Position numbers and translations under genes: made by a program. From the NCBI GenBank assembly GCA_014649355.1, contig BMSW01000017.1, positions 62,001 through 126,000 of the forward strand: 64,000 bases of DNA, given 5' to 3'. The stretch is from Streptomyces althioticus (GTDB lineage: Bacteria > Actinomycetota > Actinomycetes > Streptomycetales > Streptomycetaceae). Of the stretch, positions 54,201 to 62,383 are shown piece by piece; position 1 is the stretch's first letter; each line of letters starts with the position of its first letter. The notes below the pieces were generated by a model. The model worked only from the letters and a program-made list of their open reading frames with translations, had not been told where the DNA came from and did not search any database.

Positions 54201-54212
54201 GGAAGCGCTTTC
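54201..54212. promoter_or_regulatory. LacI-type operator candidate upstream of the ABC operon
   Basis: GGAAGCGCTTTC differs by one base from the perfect palindrome GAAAGCGCTTTC, with the CG-centred core typical of LacI-family sites. It sits in the 120-bp gap between the dehydratase stop and the permease start. No LacI gene is in the window, so the regulator would act in trans. Confidence 0.55.
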
Positions 54213-54253
54213 TGCCCGGGTGTGCGGGGGCCGGGCCCGCCCGGGTGGACGGG

Positions 54254-55984
54254 TCAGCCCGCGTACGGGTCCTGGACGGTGCCCGGCCGGGCGAGGAACT
54301 CGAAGTCGCAGCCGGTGTCGGCCTGGGTGATCTGGTCGTTGTAGAGCGCGCCGTAGCCGCGCTCGTAGCGGGCGGGCGGCGGCGTCCACTCCGCGCGGCG
54401 CCGGTTCAGCTCCTCGTCGTCCACGTCGAGGGTGAGGGTGCGGTTCTCGACGTCAAGGGTGATCGGGTCGCCGGTGCGCACCAGCGCGAGCGGCCCCCCG
54501 ACGTACGACTCGGGTGCGACGTGCAGCACGCAGGTGCCGTAACTCGTGCCGCTCATGCGGGCGTCGGAGATCCGGACCATGTCGCGCACGCCCTGCTTGA
54601 GCAGATGGTCGGGCAGCGGCAGCATGCCGTACTCGGGCATGCCCGGGCCGCCCTTGGGGCCCGCGTTGCGCAGCACCAGCACGCTGTCCGCGGTGATGCC
54701 CAGCGCCGGGTCGTTGATGGTCCGCTGCATCTCCTTGTAGTCGTCGAAGACGACGGCGGGCCCGGTGTGTGCGAGCAGGTGCGGCTCGGCGGCGATGTGC
54801 TTGATGACGGCGCCGTCCGGGCAGAGGTTGCCGCGCAGCACGGCCACCCCGCCCTCGGCCGCGACCGGGTTGTCACGGGTGCGGATGACGTCGTCGTCGT
54901 GCACGCGCGCCCCGGCGAGCTGGTCGCGCAGGGTGTCGTGGCAGACGGTGGGCCGGTCCAGGTGCAGCAGGTCCGGGATGCGGGAGAGGAACCCGGGCAG
55001 CCCGCCCGCGAAGTGGAAGTCCTCCATCAGGTACGTCTGTCCTCCCGGCCGCACATTGGCGAGCACCGGGACGGTGCGGGCGACGCGGTCGAAGTCGTCG
55101 AGGGTGAGCTTCACCCCCGCGCGTCCCGCCATGGCGATCAGATGGATGACGGCGTTGGTGGAGCCGCCGAGCCCGAGGACGGTCGTCACGGCGTCCTCGA
55201 ACGCCTCCGCGGTGAGGACGTCGCCGATCCGGCGGTCCTTGTGGATGAGGTCGACGATCGTCATGCCGGCCTTCGCGGCCATCCGGTCGTGTCCGGAGTC
55301 CACGGCCGGGATGCTGGACGCGCCCGGCACGGTGACGCCGAGCGCCTCGGCGGCGGCGGTCAGGGTGGACGCGGTGCCCATGGTCATGCAGTGGCCCGGC
55401 GAGCGGGCCAGGCCGCTCTCCAGTTCCTGCATCTCGCAGTCGCCGATGACGCCGGCCCGCTTGTCGTCCCAGTACTTCCACATGTCGGTGCCGGAGCCGA
55501 GGGTCTCGCCGCGCCAGTGCCCGGGCAGCATCGGCCCGGCGGGCACGAACACGGCGGGCAGTCCGGCGCTCGCGGCGCCCATCAGCAGGGCGGGCGTCGA
55601 CTTGTCGCAGCCGCCCATCAGCACCGCCCCGTCGACCGGGTAGGAGCGCAGCAGCTCCTCGGTCTCCAGGGCGAGGAGGTTGCGGTAGAGCATGGGCGTC
55701 GGCTTCTGGAAGGTCTCGCTGAGGGTGGAGACCGGGAACTCCAGCGGGAAGCCGCCCGCCTGCCACACGCCCCGCTTCACGGCCTGCGCGCGGTCGCGCA
55801 GGTGGACGTGGCAGGGGTTGATGTCGGACCAGGTGTTGAGGATCGCCACGACCGGCTTGCCCAGGTGCTCCTCGGGCAGGTAGCCGAGCTGGCGGGTGCG
55901 GGCGCGGTGGCTGAACGAGCGCAGTCCGTCCGTGCCGTACCACTGGTGGCTGCGGAGCTCTTCGGGAGACTTGCGGGGGCTCAT
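54254..55984 (-). CDS. IlvD/Edd family sugar-acid dehydratase
   Basis: This 576-aa dehydratase removes water from a sugar acid to give a 2-keto-3-deoxy acid. Fe-S and metal ligands are seen in SDINPCHVHL, LMGGCDKSTPALLMG and SPGHCMTMGTAST; GLGGSTNAVIHL and ISDARMSGTSYGT are conserved. In context with a DHDPS-family enzyme it is more likely an aldonate (for example L-arabinonate) or aldarate dehydratase than the branched-chain IlvD. ATG at 55984 overlaps the DHDPS stop. Confidence 0.87.
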   Translation of the reverse strand: MSPRKSPEELRSHQWYGTDGLRSFSHRARTRQLGYLPEEHLGKPVVAILNTWSDINPCHVHLRDRAQAVKRGVWQAGGFPLEFPVSTLSETFQKPTPMLYRNLLALETEELLRSYPVDGAVLMGGCDKSTPALLMGAASAGLPAVFVPAGPMLPGHWRGETLGSGTDMWKYWDDKRAGVIGDCEMQELESGLARSPGHCMTMGTASTLTAAAEALGVTVPGASSIPAVDSGHDRMAAKAGMTIVDLIHKDRRIGDVLTAEAFEDAVTTVLGLGGSTNAVIHLIAMAGRAGVKLTLDDFDRVARTVPVLANVRPGGQTYLMEDFHFAGGLPGFLSRIPDLLHLDRPTVCHDTLRDQLAGARVHDDDVIRTRDNPVAAEGGVAVLRGNLCPDGAVIKHIAAEPHLLAHTGPAVVFDDYKEMQRTINDPALGITADSVLVLRNAGPKGGPGMPEYGMLPLPDHLLKQGVRDMVRISDARMSGTSYGTCVLHVAPESYVGGPLALVRTGDPITLDVENRTLTLDVDDEELNRRRAEWTPPPARYERGYGALYNDQITQADTGCDFEFLARPGTVQDPYAG

Positions 55985-56934
55985 ATCGACCACCCCGCGG
56001 CGATGGCGGCGACCTCGGCCCGCTCGCTCTCGGGCAGCGGCCTGCTGGGCGGGCGGACCTCGCGGCGGCAGAGGCCGAGGGAGGAGAGGGCCTCCTTGAC
56101 GACGGTGACGTTGTTGGCGGAGCCGTTGGCGGCACGCAGTTCCTCGAAGCGGCGGATCTGCTCCCACACCTTCATGGCGGTCGGGTAGTCGCCGGAGCGC
56201 AGCGCCTCCAGCATGGTCAGCGACACCGACGGGGCGACGTTGACCAGGCCCGAGGTGAAGCCCGTCGCGCCGGCCGAGAAGTACGAGGGGGCGTACGGCT
56301 CGGCGAGCCCCGCCACCCATACGAAGCGTTCCAGTCCCGCGTCCCGCGCGAACGCGGCGAACCGTGCGGCGTCCGGCACCGCGTACTTCACACCGATCAC
56401 GTTCGGGCAGGCGTCGGCGAGTTCGGCGAGCCGGGCGCCGGTGAGCTGCGCGTTGCGGAGGTACGGGACGACGCCCAGCTCGGGCACGGCCTCGGCGATG
56501 GCCCGGTGGTAGTCGACCCAGCCGCTCTGCGAGACGTACGGGTGGACCGGCTGGTGCACCATCACCATCTGCGCGCCGAGGTCACGGGCGTGCCGCGCGG
56601 AGGCGACCGCGGTGGGCACGTCGTGGCCGACGCCCACCAGGATCGCGGCGCGGTCGCCGGCCTCCTCGACGGTCAGTTCGGTGACGAGGCGCCGCTCGGA
56701 GGGGGTGAGGGCGTAGAACTCGCCGGTGTTGCCGTTGGGGGTGAGGGTGGTGATGCCCCCGTCGAGGAGGCGGCGCAGCAGCGCCCGGTAGGTGTCCGGG
56801 TCGACCGAGCCGTCCTCGGCGAACGGGGTGACGGGGATCGCCACCACGCCGGCCAGGGCCGCGCGCTGCGCCTCGAACGACGGGGACCCGGCCGCCCGGG
56901 GTGCGCGCGCCTCGGTGGGAGACGTCGTCGTCAT
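55981..56934 (-). CDS. DHDPS/NAL family aldolase or dehydratase for a 2-keto-3-deoxy sugar acid
   Basis: This 317-aa TIM barrel has the Schiff-base lysine in VIGVKYAVPD and the TPNGNTGEFYALTPSERR segment that binds the keto-acid carboxylate. It lies between the GntR regulator and the dehydratase, all with 4-bp overlaps, so it probably acts on the product of the dehydratase. It would either dehydrate it to 2,5-dioxopentanoate or split it to pyruvate. Which reaction it performs cannot be told from sequence. It is clearly different from the second DHDPS-like gene at 61.4 kb. Confidence 0.85.
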   Translation of the reverse strand: MTTTSPTEARAPRAAGSPSFEAQRAALAGVVAIPVTPFAEDGSVDPDTYRALLRRLLDGGITTLTPNGNTGEFYALTPSERRLVTELTVEEAGDRAAILVGVGHDVPTAVASARHARDLGAQMVMVHQPVHPYVSQSGWVDYHRAIAEAVPELGVVPYLRNAQLTGARLAELADACPNVIGVKYAVPDAARFAAFARDAGLERFVWVAGLAEPYAPSYFSAGATGFTSGLVNVAPSVSLTMLEALRSGDYPTAMKVWEQIRRFEELRAANGSANNVTVVKEALSSLGLCRREVRPPSRPLPESERAEVAAIAAGWSI

Positions 56935-57620
56935 GCCTGACCGTCCTTCCGGTGTTCCTCCGCCGCCACGAACTCCGTCTCGAACTCCGCCTCGGGGAAG
57001 GCGCGTCGCACGAAGGACGCGATGTGCGCGTGCAGGGCGCGGGCGGCGCCGTCCGCGTCCCCGGCGAGGGCCAGGTCGAGGATCACGCGGTGCTCGTCGG
57101 CCTCGCGCTCCCAGGAGGGGTCGGCGGCCCAGGCGACCGCGGAGACCAGGGCTGCCTGGTCGCGGACCTCGTCGAGCATCCGGCCGAGCAGCGGGTTGCC
57201 GCAGGGCAGGTAGAGGGCCCGGTGGAACTCGCGGTTGGCCAGGGAGCGTTCGGCGGTATCGGTGGCCCCGTCGGCGCGGGTGAGCGCCTCGCGGGCGTCG
57301 TCGAGGGAGGCGCCGCGGCGCACGGCCCGCTTGAGCGCCTCGGGTTCGAGCAGCAGCCGCACGTCGTACACCTCGCGCGCCATGTCCGCGTCGACCATGC
57401 GCACCGTGACGCCCTTGTACTGGCTCATCACCACCAGTCCGGTGCCGGCCAGGGTCTTCAGCGCCTCCCGCACCGGGGTCTTGGACACCCCGAACTGCGC
57501 GGCCAGGTCGGTCTCGACCAGGGCCTGGCCGGGGGTGAGCCGGCCGGTGAGGATGCGGCGTTTGATCTCCTCCAGCACGTACTGCGTGCGGGAGGGGATC
57601 GGCGTGGGCACAGAGGTCAT
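56931..57620 (-). CDS. GntR family regulator (FCD type)
   Basis: This 229-aa protein has an N-terminal winged helix (about residues 10-75: VLEEIKRRILTGRLTPGQALVETDLAAQFGVSKTPVREALKTL, then VVMSQYKGVTV) and an all-helical FCD effector domain with Asp/His metal-type ligands (EFHRAL, DEHRVILDL). FCD regulators sense sugar acids and other organic acids. It is first in the operon and probably autoregulated. Palindromes and a 12-bp repeat array lie in its leader. Confidence 0.93.
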   Translation of the reverse strand: MTSVPTPIPSRTQYVLEEIKRRILTGRLTPGQALVETDLAAQFGVSKTPVREALKTLAGTGLVVMSQYKGVTVRMVDADMAREVYDVRLLLEPEALKRAVRRGASLDDAREALTRADGATDTAERSLANREFHRALYLPCGNPLLGRMLDEVRDQAALVSAVAWAADPSWEREADEHRVILDLALAGDADGAARALHAHIASFVRRAFPEAEFETEFVAAEEHRKDGQA

Positions 57621-57629
57621 GCGCGCCTC

Positions 57630-57677
57630 TCGGATCTCGCGTCGGATCTCGCGTCGGATCGCGTATCGGATCTCGCG
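57630..57677 (+). repeat. 12-bp tandem array (four units) in the GntR leader
   Basis: Units at 57630, 57642, 57654 and 57666 read TCGGATCTCGCG, TCGGATCTCGCG, TCGGATCGCGTA and TCGGATCTCGCG: exact 12-bp spacing with one diverged copy. The array starts 9 bp upstream of the GntR start codon, between it and the palindromes, and would lie in the mRNA leader. Confidence 0.85.
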
Positions 57678-57686
57678 TATCGCGTC

Positions 57687-57709
57687 TCATATATGACGTA
57701 CGAAGTACG
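57687..57709. promoter_or_regulatory. Adjacent palindromes: probable GntR operator
   Basis: TCATATATGA (57687-57696) is a perfect 10-bp palindrome and is followed directly by CGTAC-GAA-GTACG (57697-57709). Together they make an AT-containing operator-like block about 70-90 bp upstream of the GntR start. FCD-type regulators bind short GT/AC-containing inverted repeats of this kind. Confidence 0.55.
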
Positions 57710-57720
57710 ACGCGGATGAC

Positions 57721-58341
57721 CGTAGGAGCGGGCCGGGGGTTCGTCAATGCTTTCGACAAAGGAAGGTGAGGTTGCCTCAGGCGGCGCGGTGGCGGCGGCA
57801 GGGGGCGGAGCCGCCGAAAGCGGGCGAAGGGGTCCGCGCGCGGGCTGATCCGTTCGCCGCAGGCACCGCGGCGGTGGCCGGCTCGGCGGGCGAACAGCCG
57901 ACTGGGCAGGCGTCATCGGTCCGCGCCGCTCGCAACCGGGGCGGAGAAGCCCTGTTCGGCCTGGTGAGGCATGACCGGTCGTGCGGGCGGACGGCGGGTC
58001 CGGACGGCGCGGGACCGCGTGCCCCCGTGGCGCGGTGCGCGCGGGACGCCCCGTGGCCCGGCGTGCGCAGGACGCCCCGTGGCCCGGCGTGCGCGGGACG
58101 CCCCGTGGCCCGGCGTGCGCGGGACGCCCCGTGGCCCGGCGTGCGCAGGACGCCCCGTGGCCCGGCGTGCGCAGGACGCCCCGTGGCCCGGCGTGCGCAG
58201 GACGCCCCGTGGCCCGGCGTGCGCAGGACGCCCCGTGGCCCGGCGTGCGCAGGACGCCCCGCGTCACCGCGCGTCACGGGCCGCGGGGCTCTCGGTGCGG
58301 GACCGGGCCGCGCTCCCCCTCCGCGCGGTCCGGGCCCTTGC
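57721..58341 (+). repeat. Intergenic region with a 26-bp minisatellite (nine units)
   Basis: Nine 26-bp units run without spacers from 58027 to 58260, with the GTGG of each unit at 58027, 58053, 58079 and so on to 58235. The first unit is diverged; the others differ only at one A/G position (GCGCAGGACG or GCGCGGGACG). Each unit contains ACGCC and GGCGT arms that can pair across the joint. Since 26 is not a multiple of three, the long open frames here on both strands are periodic artefacts. The remaining 57721-58026 shows no credible gene. Confidence 0.92.
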
Positions 58342-58935
58342 TCACGCGGGCCGGGTCCAGCCCGGGTCGCGGCCGCTGAGGCCGATCGTCCGGTCCAGCA
58401 GCGGGGCGTCGGCCGGGACGGGGACGACGGGGCCGAAGATGCCCCCGCCCCGGTCGTCCTCCTCGGCGGCGGCCAGCAGGAAGGCGTGCGCGCTCTCCAG
58501 CGCGGCGGGGTCGGGCGTGTACGGCTGTCCGGTCGCGCGGGCCAGGTCCCAGCCGTGGATCACCAGTTCGTCGAGGGCCACGGCCGCGGTGACCTCGGCC
58601 GGCATGTCGATGCCCCCGGCCCGGGTCATGCCGGTCCAGGCCGCCGGGTCCCACCAGGCCTCGGCGAGTTCGCCGAGCGCCTTGGGCAGTTCGGCGCGCC
58701 AGGCGGGTCCGACGTCCGGCAGGGTCTCCTGCGGATCGGTGTCCGTGGTGACCCCGAAGTCCTTGCGGCCCGCGTCGCGGAAGGCGACGGCCAGCCCGAG
58801 GAGGTGGCCCAGGAGATGGCGCACGGCGTACTGCGGGCACGGGGTTCCGCCCGCCAGCCTCGCGTCGGTCACCCCCTCGGCCAGGCGGGCGACGATCCTG
58901 GTCTGCGGTCCGAGGTCGAGCGGAGTGTCGGTCAT
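58342..58935 (-). CDS. TIGR03086-type metal-binding protein (DinB/mycothiol-dependent family)
   Basis: This 197-aa four-helix protein resembles the N-terminal metal-binding domain of mycothiol-dependent maleylpyruvate isomerase. Metal His residues are suggested in VRHLLGHLLGL and in LDELVIHGWDLARATGQP, the most conserved motif of this family. Actinobacteria have many such proteins, mostly without known reaction. ATG at 58935 has GGGAG just upstream; the frame continues to 58995 without a better site. It faces the MFS gene across a 150-bp divergent promoter region. Confidence 0.82.
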   Translation of the reverse strand: MTDTPLDLGPQTRIVARLAEGVTDARLAGGTPCPQYAVRHLLGHLLGLAVAFRDAGRKDFGVTTDTDPQETLPDVGPAWRAELPKALGELAEAWWDPAAWTGMTRAGGIDMPAEVTAAVALDELVIHGWDLARATGQPYTPDPAALESAHAFLLAAAEEDDRGGGIFGPVVPVPADAPLLDRTIGLSGRDPGWTRPA

Positions 58936-59085
58936 GGCTGCTCCCGGGAGGCGGTGGCGTACGAAGGGGTGACCGGCCGCGCCCGCGGAACTCATCGGCG
59001 GACGGGTCCGGCGCCCGCCCCCGTCCGCCGCCTAAGGCATCCGCCCGATGCCGTCGCCGCCGCCTTAGGACCACGATGACCAGGC

Positions 59086-60321
59086 ATGACGACGAGATGG
59101 ACGGCGGTCCGCGTGCTGCGCGACCGCACGGCGGGACGGTGCCTGACGGCCGTGGTGGTGTCCGGGTTCGGCACCTCGGCGCTGTGGCTGGCGTCGGGGG
59201 TGTGGGTCAAGGACCTCACCGGATCGGACGGACTGGCGGCGCTGTGCCTGCTCGCGATGTGGACGCCCACCCTGGCCGGTCCGGTGCTCGGCACCCTCGC
59301 CGACCGGTACCGGCGCCGGCCGCTGCTGATCGTGCTGAGCCTGGGCATGGCGGCGCTGCTGCTCACGCTGTGCGCCGTGGACGGACCGGAGGAGCTGTGG
59401 CTGCTGTACGCGGTGCTGTTCGTGTACGGCGCGGCCGGCACGGTGCACGACGCGGCGGAGTCGGCGCTGGTCGCGGGCGCCGTGGACCGCTCCCTGCTGG
59501 GGGACTTCAACGGGCTGCGGATGACGGCGAACGAAGGCATGAAGCTGCTCGCCCCGCTGGCGGGCGCGGGTCTCCACGCGGCGTACGGCGGATCAGGTGT
59601 CGCCGTCCTGGACGCGGCGAGCTTCCTGGCGGCGGCGCTGGTGTACGTGTCGCTGCGGGTACGGGAGGAGCGGCCGGACCGGGCGCGGGAGGGCGGCCGC
59701 GGCGCGACCGCCGAGGGTGTCCGGCACCTGCGGGGGCACGCCGTGCTGCGCCCGCTGGTCCTGGCGGGCGGGGTCACCATGCTGTGCGCGGGGGTGAGCG
59801 GGGCGCTGACGTACGCGGTGGTCGAGGACCTGGGCCACTCCCCCGCGTACGCCGGTGTGCTGTACGCCGTGCAGGGCGCGGGGTCGGTGACGGTGGGGCT
59901 GTTCTCGGGGCCGGCCCTGCGGCGGCTGGGCGCACGGCGGTTCGCCGCGTACGGCATCGGTCTCCTGGCCGTCGCCGTGGCGCTGCGCGCGGTGCCGCAC
60001 GACCCGGTGGCGTGGGCGAGCGCCGCGGCGGTCGGCGTGGGGCTGCCCGCCGCGCTGATCGCCGTGCTCACGGAGGTGCAGCGTCGCACGCCCGGACCGC
60101 TGCTGGGCCGGGTCACCGCCACCGCCACCACCCTGGTGTACACCCCGAACGTGATCGGACTCGCGGCGGGCGCGGCGACGGTGGACCTCCTCGGCCATCG
60201 CGTGCCGTTGTGCGTCCTCGGGGTGGTGCTGGGGGTGACGGCGGCGGTGCTCCTCGCTCAGAGGCCGGCCAGCGCCGACCGTACGGCCGCGAGGTCCGCG
60301 TCCGACGCCAGTCCCGCGTGA
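59086..60321 (+). CDS. MFS transporter
   Basis: This 411-aa major facilitator has about 12 membrane helices. The loop between helices 2 and 3 is GTLADRYRRRPLLI, the standard MFS motif, and a longer basic loop (VREERPDRAREGGRG) divides the halves. It looks like the enterobactin/macrolide-exporter-like group (MFS_3). The substrate is unknown. Its last 64 bp overlap the 3' end of the convergent gene at 60258-61427, so the two transcripts are antisense to each other at their ends. Confidence 0.87.
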   Translation: MTTRWTAVRVLRDRTAGRCLTAVVVSGFGTSALWLASGVWVKDLTGSDGLAALCLLAMWTPTLAGPVLGTLADRYRRRPLLIVLSLGMAALLLTLCAVDGPEELWLLYAVLFVYGAAGTVHDAAESALVAGAVDRSLLGDFNGLRMTANEGMKLLAPLAGAGLHAAYGGSGVAVLDAASFLAAALVYVSLRVREERPDRAREGGRGATAEGVRHLRGHAVLRPLVLAGGVTMLCAGVSGALTYAVVEDLGHSPAYAGVLYAVQGAGSVTVGLFSGPALRRLGARRFAAYGIGLLAVAVALRAVPHDPVAWASAAAVGVGLPAALIAVLTEVQRRTPGPLLGRVTATATTLVYTPNVIGLAAGAATVDLLGHRVPLCVLGVVLGVTAAVLLAQRPASADRTAARSASDASPA

Positions 60322-61427
60322 TAGAGCCGGAGTTCGGTCGCGCCCAGGCGGCGCGCCGCGTCCGCGTCGGCCGCGAGGGTGCCGGGGCTGCCGCCCATGC
60401 CGGAGACGACGGTGAGGTTGGCGGCGAGCACGGCTCCCTCCCGGCTCTCGCGGGCGAACGGGGCGACCGGGCCGGGGTCGCCGGTGCAGGGGACGACCAC
60501 GCCGTCGGCGACGGAGAGGACGTGCGCGGGGTCGACGCCGGCGTTGGCGCCGCAGTGGTAGGACACCGGGTCGGCGTGCAGCAGCACCTGGAAGCCCTCG
60601 GGCGCGGCCCGGCGCACGGCGGCGACGGCCTGCTCCTGGAGGGTGCGGGCCGTGCGGTCGCGCCACGCGCGCGTGGCGTTCGCCCGGGTGTCGCCGAGCA
60701 GCTTCTCCACACCCGCCCAGCCGCCCCCGGACGGCGCCTCCCCCCGCCACACCGGGTCCAGGGCGTCCCGTACGGCGGCGGCGAGCGCGTCCGCGTCCAG
60801 CCCCTCCGTCGCGTAGCCGTCCCGGCAGGCGGGGCAGAAGCACAGGGACATCAGGTACTGCCCGGCGTCCCCGAGCGGCACCCCGGCGGTCTTGTCGTGG
60901 GCGTGCAGATGGGCCAGGCCGTACCAGCCGAGCGACTCCAGTTCGGTGCCGCGCGCGCCGGGACGCACGGCCGCCTCGGCGGCGAGGTCCGTCAGGTAGG
61001 CGCGGGTGTCCGGCTGGGCGACGCAGGGCGCCCACGGGTAGCGGTCGCCGTAGGCGTTGACCACGGAGGTGCCCGGATTCTCGGCGCCGAGACGGGAGTT
61101 GTGGGCGAGCACCACCCAGGTGTGCACCTCCAGGCCCGCGTCCGTGAGCGCGGCGGCGGCCTCGCCGAAGGCGTCCCCGGGCGCCCAGTCGCCCGCCGGG
61201 TGGGGGCGCAGGGCGCGGCCGGACCAGCGGGACTCCTCGGGCGGGTACAGCACGGCCGCGTACTCGGCGGTGACCACGCGGTGCCGGGGATGGCGGGGGG
61301 TCAGCGCGCGGGTGGAGTGGTAGGCGGAGGCGAGGGTCGCCTGTGCGGCGCCCAGCTCCGCGAGCCGCGCGGGCGCCCCCGGGTCCCCGTTGACGTCCCA
61401 GGGGTAGACGAACGCCGATGCCTTCAC
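60258..61427 (-). CDS. Hypothetical protein, putative glycosidase-like TIM barrel
   Basis: I do not recognise this 389-aa protein with confidence. It has no signal peptide. Alternating strands and helices fit a TIM barrel: SAFVYPWDVNGDP, TLASAYHSTRAL, LEVHTWVVLAHNSRLG, ELESLGWYGLAHLHAHDK, FQVLLHADPVSYHC, LRLYHAGLAS. A CFCPAC motif (CXCXXC) follows strand 5, as seen in some uncharacterised glycoside-hydrolase-like families. GTG at 61427 overlaps the stop of the KdgD-like gene, so it is co-translated with uronate catabolism and probably acts on a pectin-derived glycoside or sugar acid. Its 3' end overlaps the MFS gene by 64 bp. Confidence 0.7.
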   Translation of the reverse strand: MKASAFVYPWDVNGDPGAPARLAELGAAQATLASAYHSTRALTPRHPRHRVVTAEYAAVLYPPEESRWSGRALRPHPAGDWAPGDAFGEAAAALTDAGLEVHTWVVLAHNSRLGAENPGTSVVNAYGDRYPWAPCVAQPDTRAYLTDLAAEAAVRPGARGTELESLGWYGLAHLHAHDKTAGVPLGDAGQYLMSLCFCPACRDGYATEGLDADALAAAVRDALDPVWRGEAPSGGGWAGVEKLLGDTRANATRAWRDRTARTLQEQAVAAVRRAAPEGFQVLLHADPVSYHCGANAGVDPAHVLSVADGVVVPCTGDPGPVAPFARESREGAVLAANLTVVSGMGGSPGTLAADADAARRLGATELRLYHAGLASDADLAAVRSALAGL

Positions 61428-62365
61428 ATGCCCTCCTCGAGCAGCGCCTGTCCCCGCTCGATGAGACGAGCGAGCTGCTTGAGATGATCCCCGGCCGGTT
61501 CGTGCAGCGGGGGGCGGACCTCCCCCACGTCCAGGCCGCGCAGCCGCACCCCCGCCTTGACCAGCGAGACGGCGTACCCCTGGCCCTGGTCGCGCAGGTC
61601 GACGAACGGCCGGTAGAAGCCGTCGACCAGGCGGCGCACGGTCGCCTCGTCGCCGGTGCGCAGGGCGGTGTGGCAGGCGAGGGCGATCTCCGGCACGAAG
61701 CAGAACACCGCCGACGAGTACAGGGTGACGCCGAGACCGCGGTAGGCGGGCTGGGTCAGCTCGGCGGTGGGCAGCCCGTTGAAGTACAGGAAGTCCTCGA
61801 CGCCGCCCGCGCGCACGGCGCTGACCGTGCGCTGCATCAGGTCGAGGTCTCCGTAGCCGTCCTTGAGGCCCACGATGCCGTCGGTGCGGGCGAGTTCGAC
61901 GACGGTGGCGGGGGTGAGGACGGCGTTGTCCCGCTGGTACACGATCACGGGCAGGGAGGTCGCGGCGGCCAGCTCGCGGTAGTGCCGCAGCAGCCCCTCC
62001 TGCCCGGCCTTCACCAGGTACGGCGGCATGGCGAGCAGCCCGTCGGCGCCGGCGTCCTCGGCGAGGCGGGCGTAGCGGACGGCGAGGGCGGTGCCGTAGC
62101 CGGCGCCGGCGACGACCGGGACGCGCCCCTCGGCGGCCTCCACCGCCGCGCGCACGCAGGTCTCGAACTCCTCGGGCGTCAGCGCGTGGAACTCGCCCGT
62201 GCCGCAGCAGGCGAAGACGGCGGCGGCCCCCGCCTCGACGCCACGGCGCACGTGGAGCCGGAACGTGCCGGGGTCGACGGCGCCGTCGGGTCCGTAGGCG
62301 GTGACCGGGAAGAACAGCGGCCCGCTGGGGATACTGAGTCGCGCGGCGAGAGGGGCTGACGTCAC
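61424..62365 (-). CDS. 5-dehydro-4-deoxyglucarate dehydratase (KdgD-like, DHDPS family)
   Basis: This 313-aa TIM barrel matches KdgD, which dehydrates and decarboxylates 5-dehydro-4-deoxyglucarate to 2,5-dioxopentanoate. Typical are SGPLFFPVTAYGPDG at the N-terminus, CCGTGEFHALTPEEF, and the Schiff-base lysine in GIVGLKDGYGDLD. VIVYQRDNAVLTP and FVPEIALACHTAL are also KdgD-like. GTG at 62365 has AGGGAG at good distance; ATG at 62389 is an alternative. It diverges from uronate dehydrogenase, the first enzyme of the same route. Confidence 0.88.
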   Translation of the reverse strand: MTSAPLAARLSIPSGPLFFPVTAYGPDGAVDPGTFRLHVRRGVEAGAAAVFACCGTGEFHALTPEEFETCVRAAVEAAEGRVPVVAGAGYGTALAVRYARLAEDAGADGLLAMPPYLVKAGQEGLLRHYRELAAATSLPVIVYQRDNAVLTPATVVELARTDGIVGLKDGYGDLDLMQRTVSAVRAGGVEDFLYFNGLPTAELTQPAYRGLGVTLYSSAVFCFVPEIALACHTALRTGDEATVRRLVDGFYRPFVDLRDQGQGYAVSLVKAGVRLRGLDVGEVRPPLHEPAGDHLKQLARLIERGQALLEEGM

Positions 62366-62383
62366 AAGCTCTCCCTGGTCGTG

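Noticed and set aside
54254-55984. Branched-chain dihydroxy-acid dehydratase IlvD
   Set aside because: It belongs to the same superfamily, but operon context with a DHDPS-family enzyme and GntR regulator favours a sugar-acid dehydratase; substrate left open.
58027-58260. CRISPR array
   Set aside because: The 26-bp units abut each other with no variable spacers and no cas genes are nearby; this is a tandem minisatellite.
57777-58379. Several long frames on both strands through the 26-bp array, giving repetitive proteins
   Set aside because: Because 26 is not a multiple of three, all frames cycle through the same 78-bp super-period and stay open by composition. No start site or domain supports a gene.
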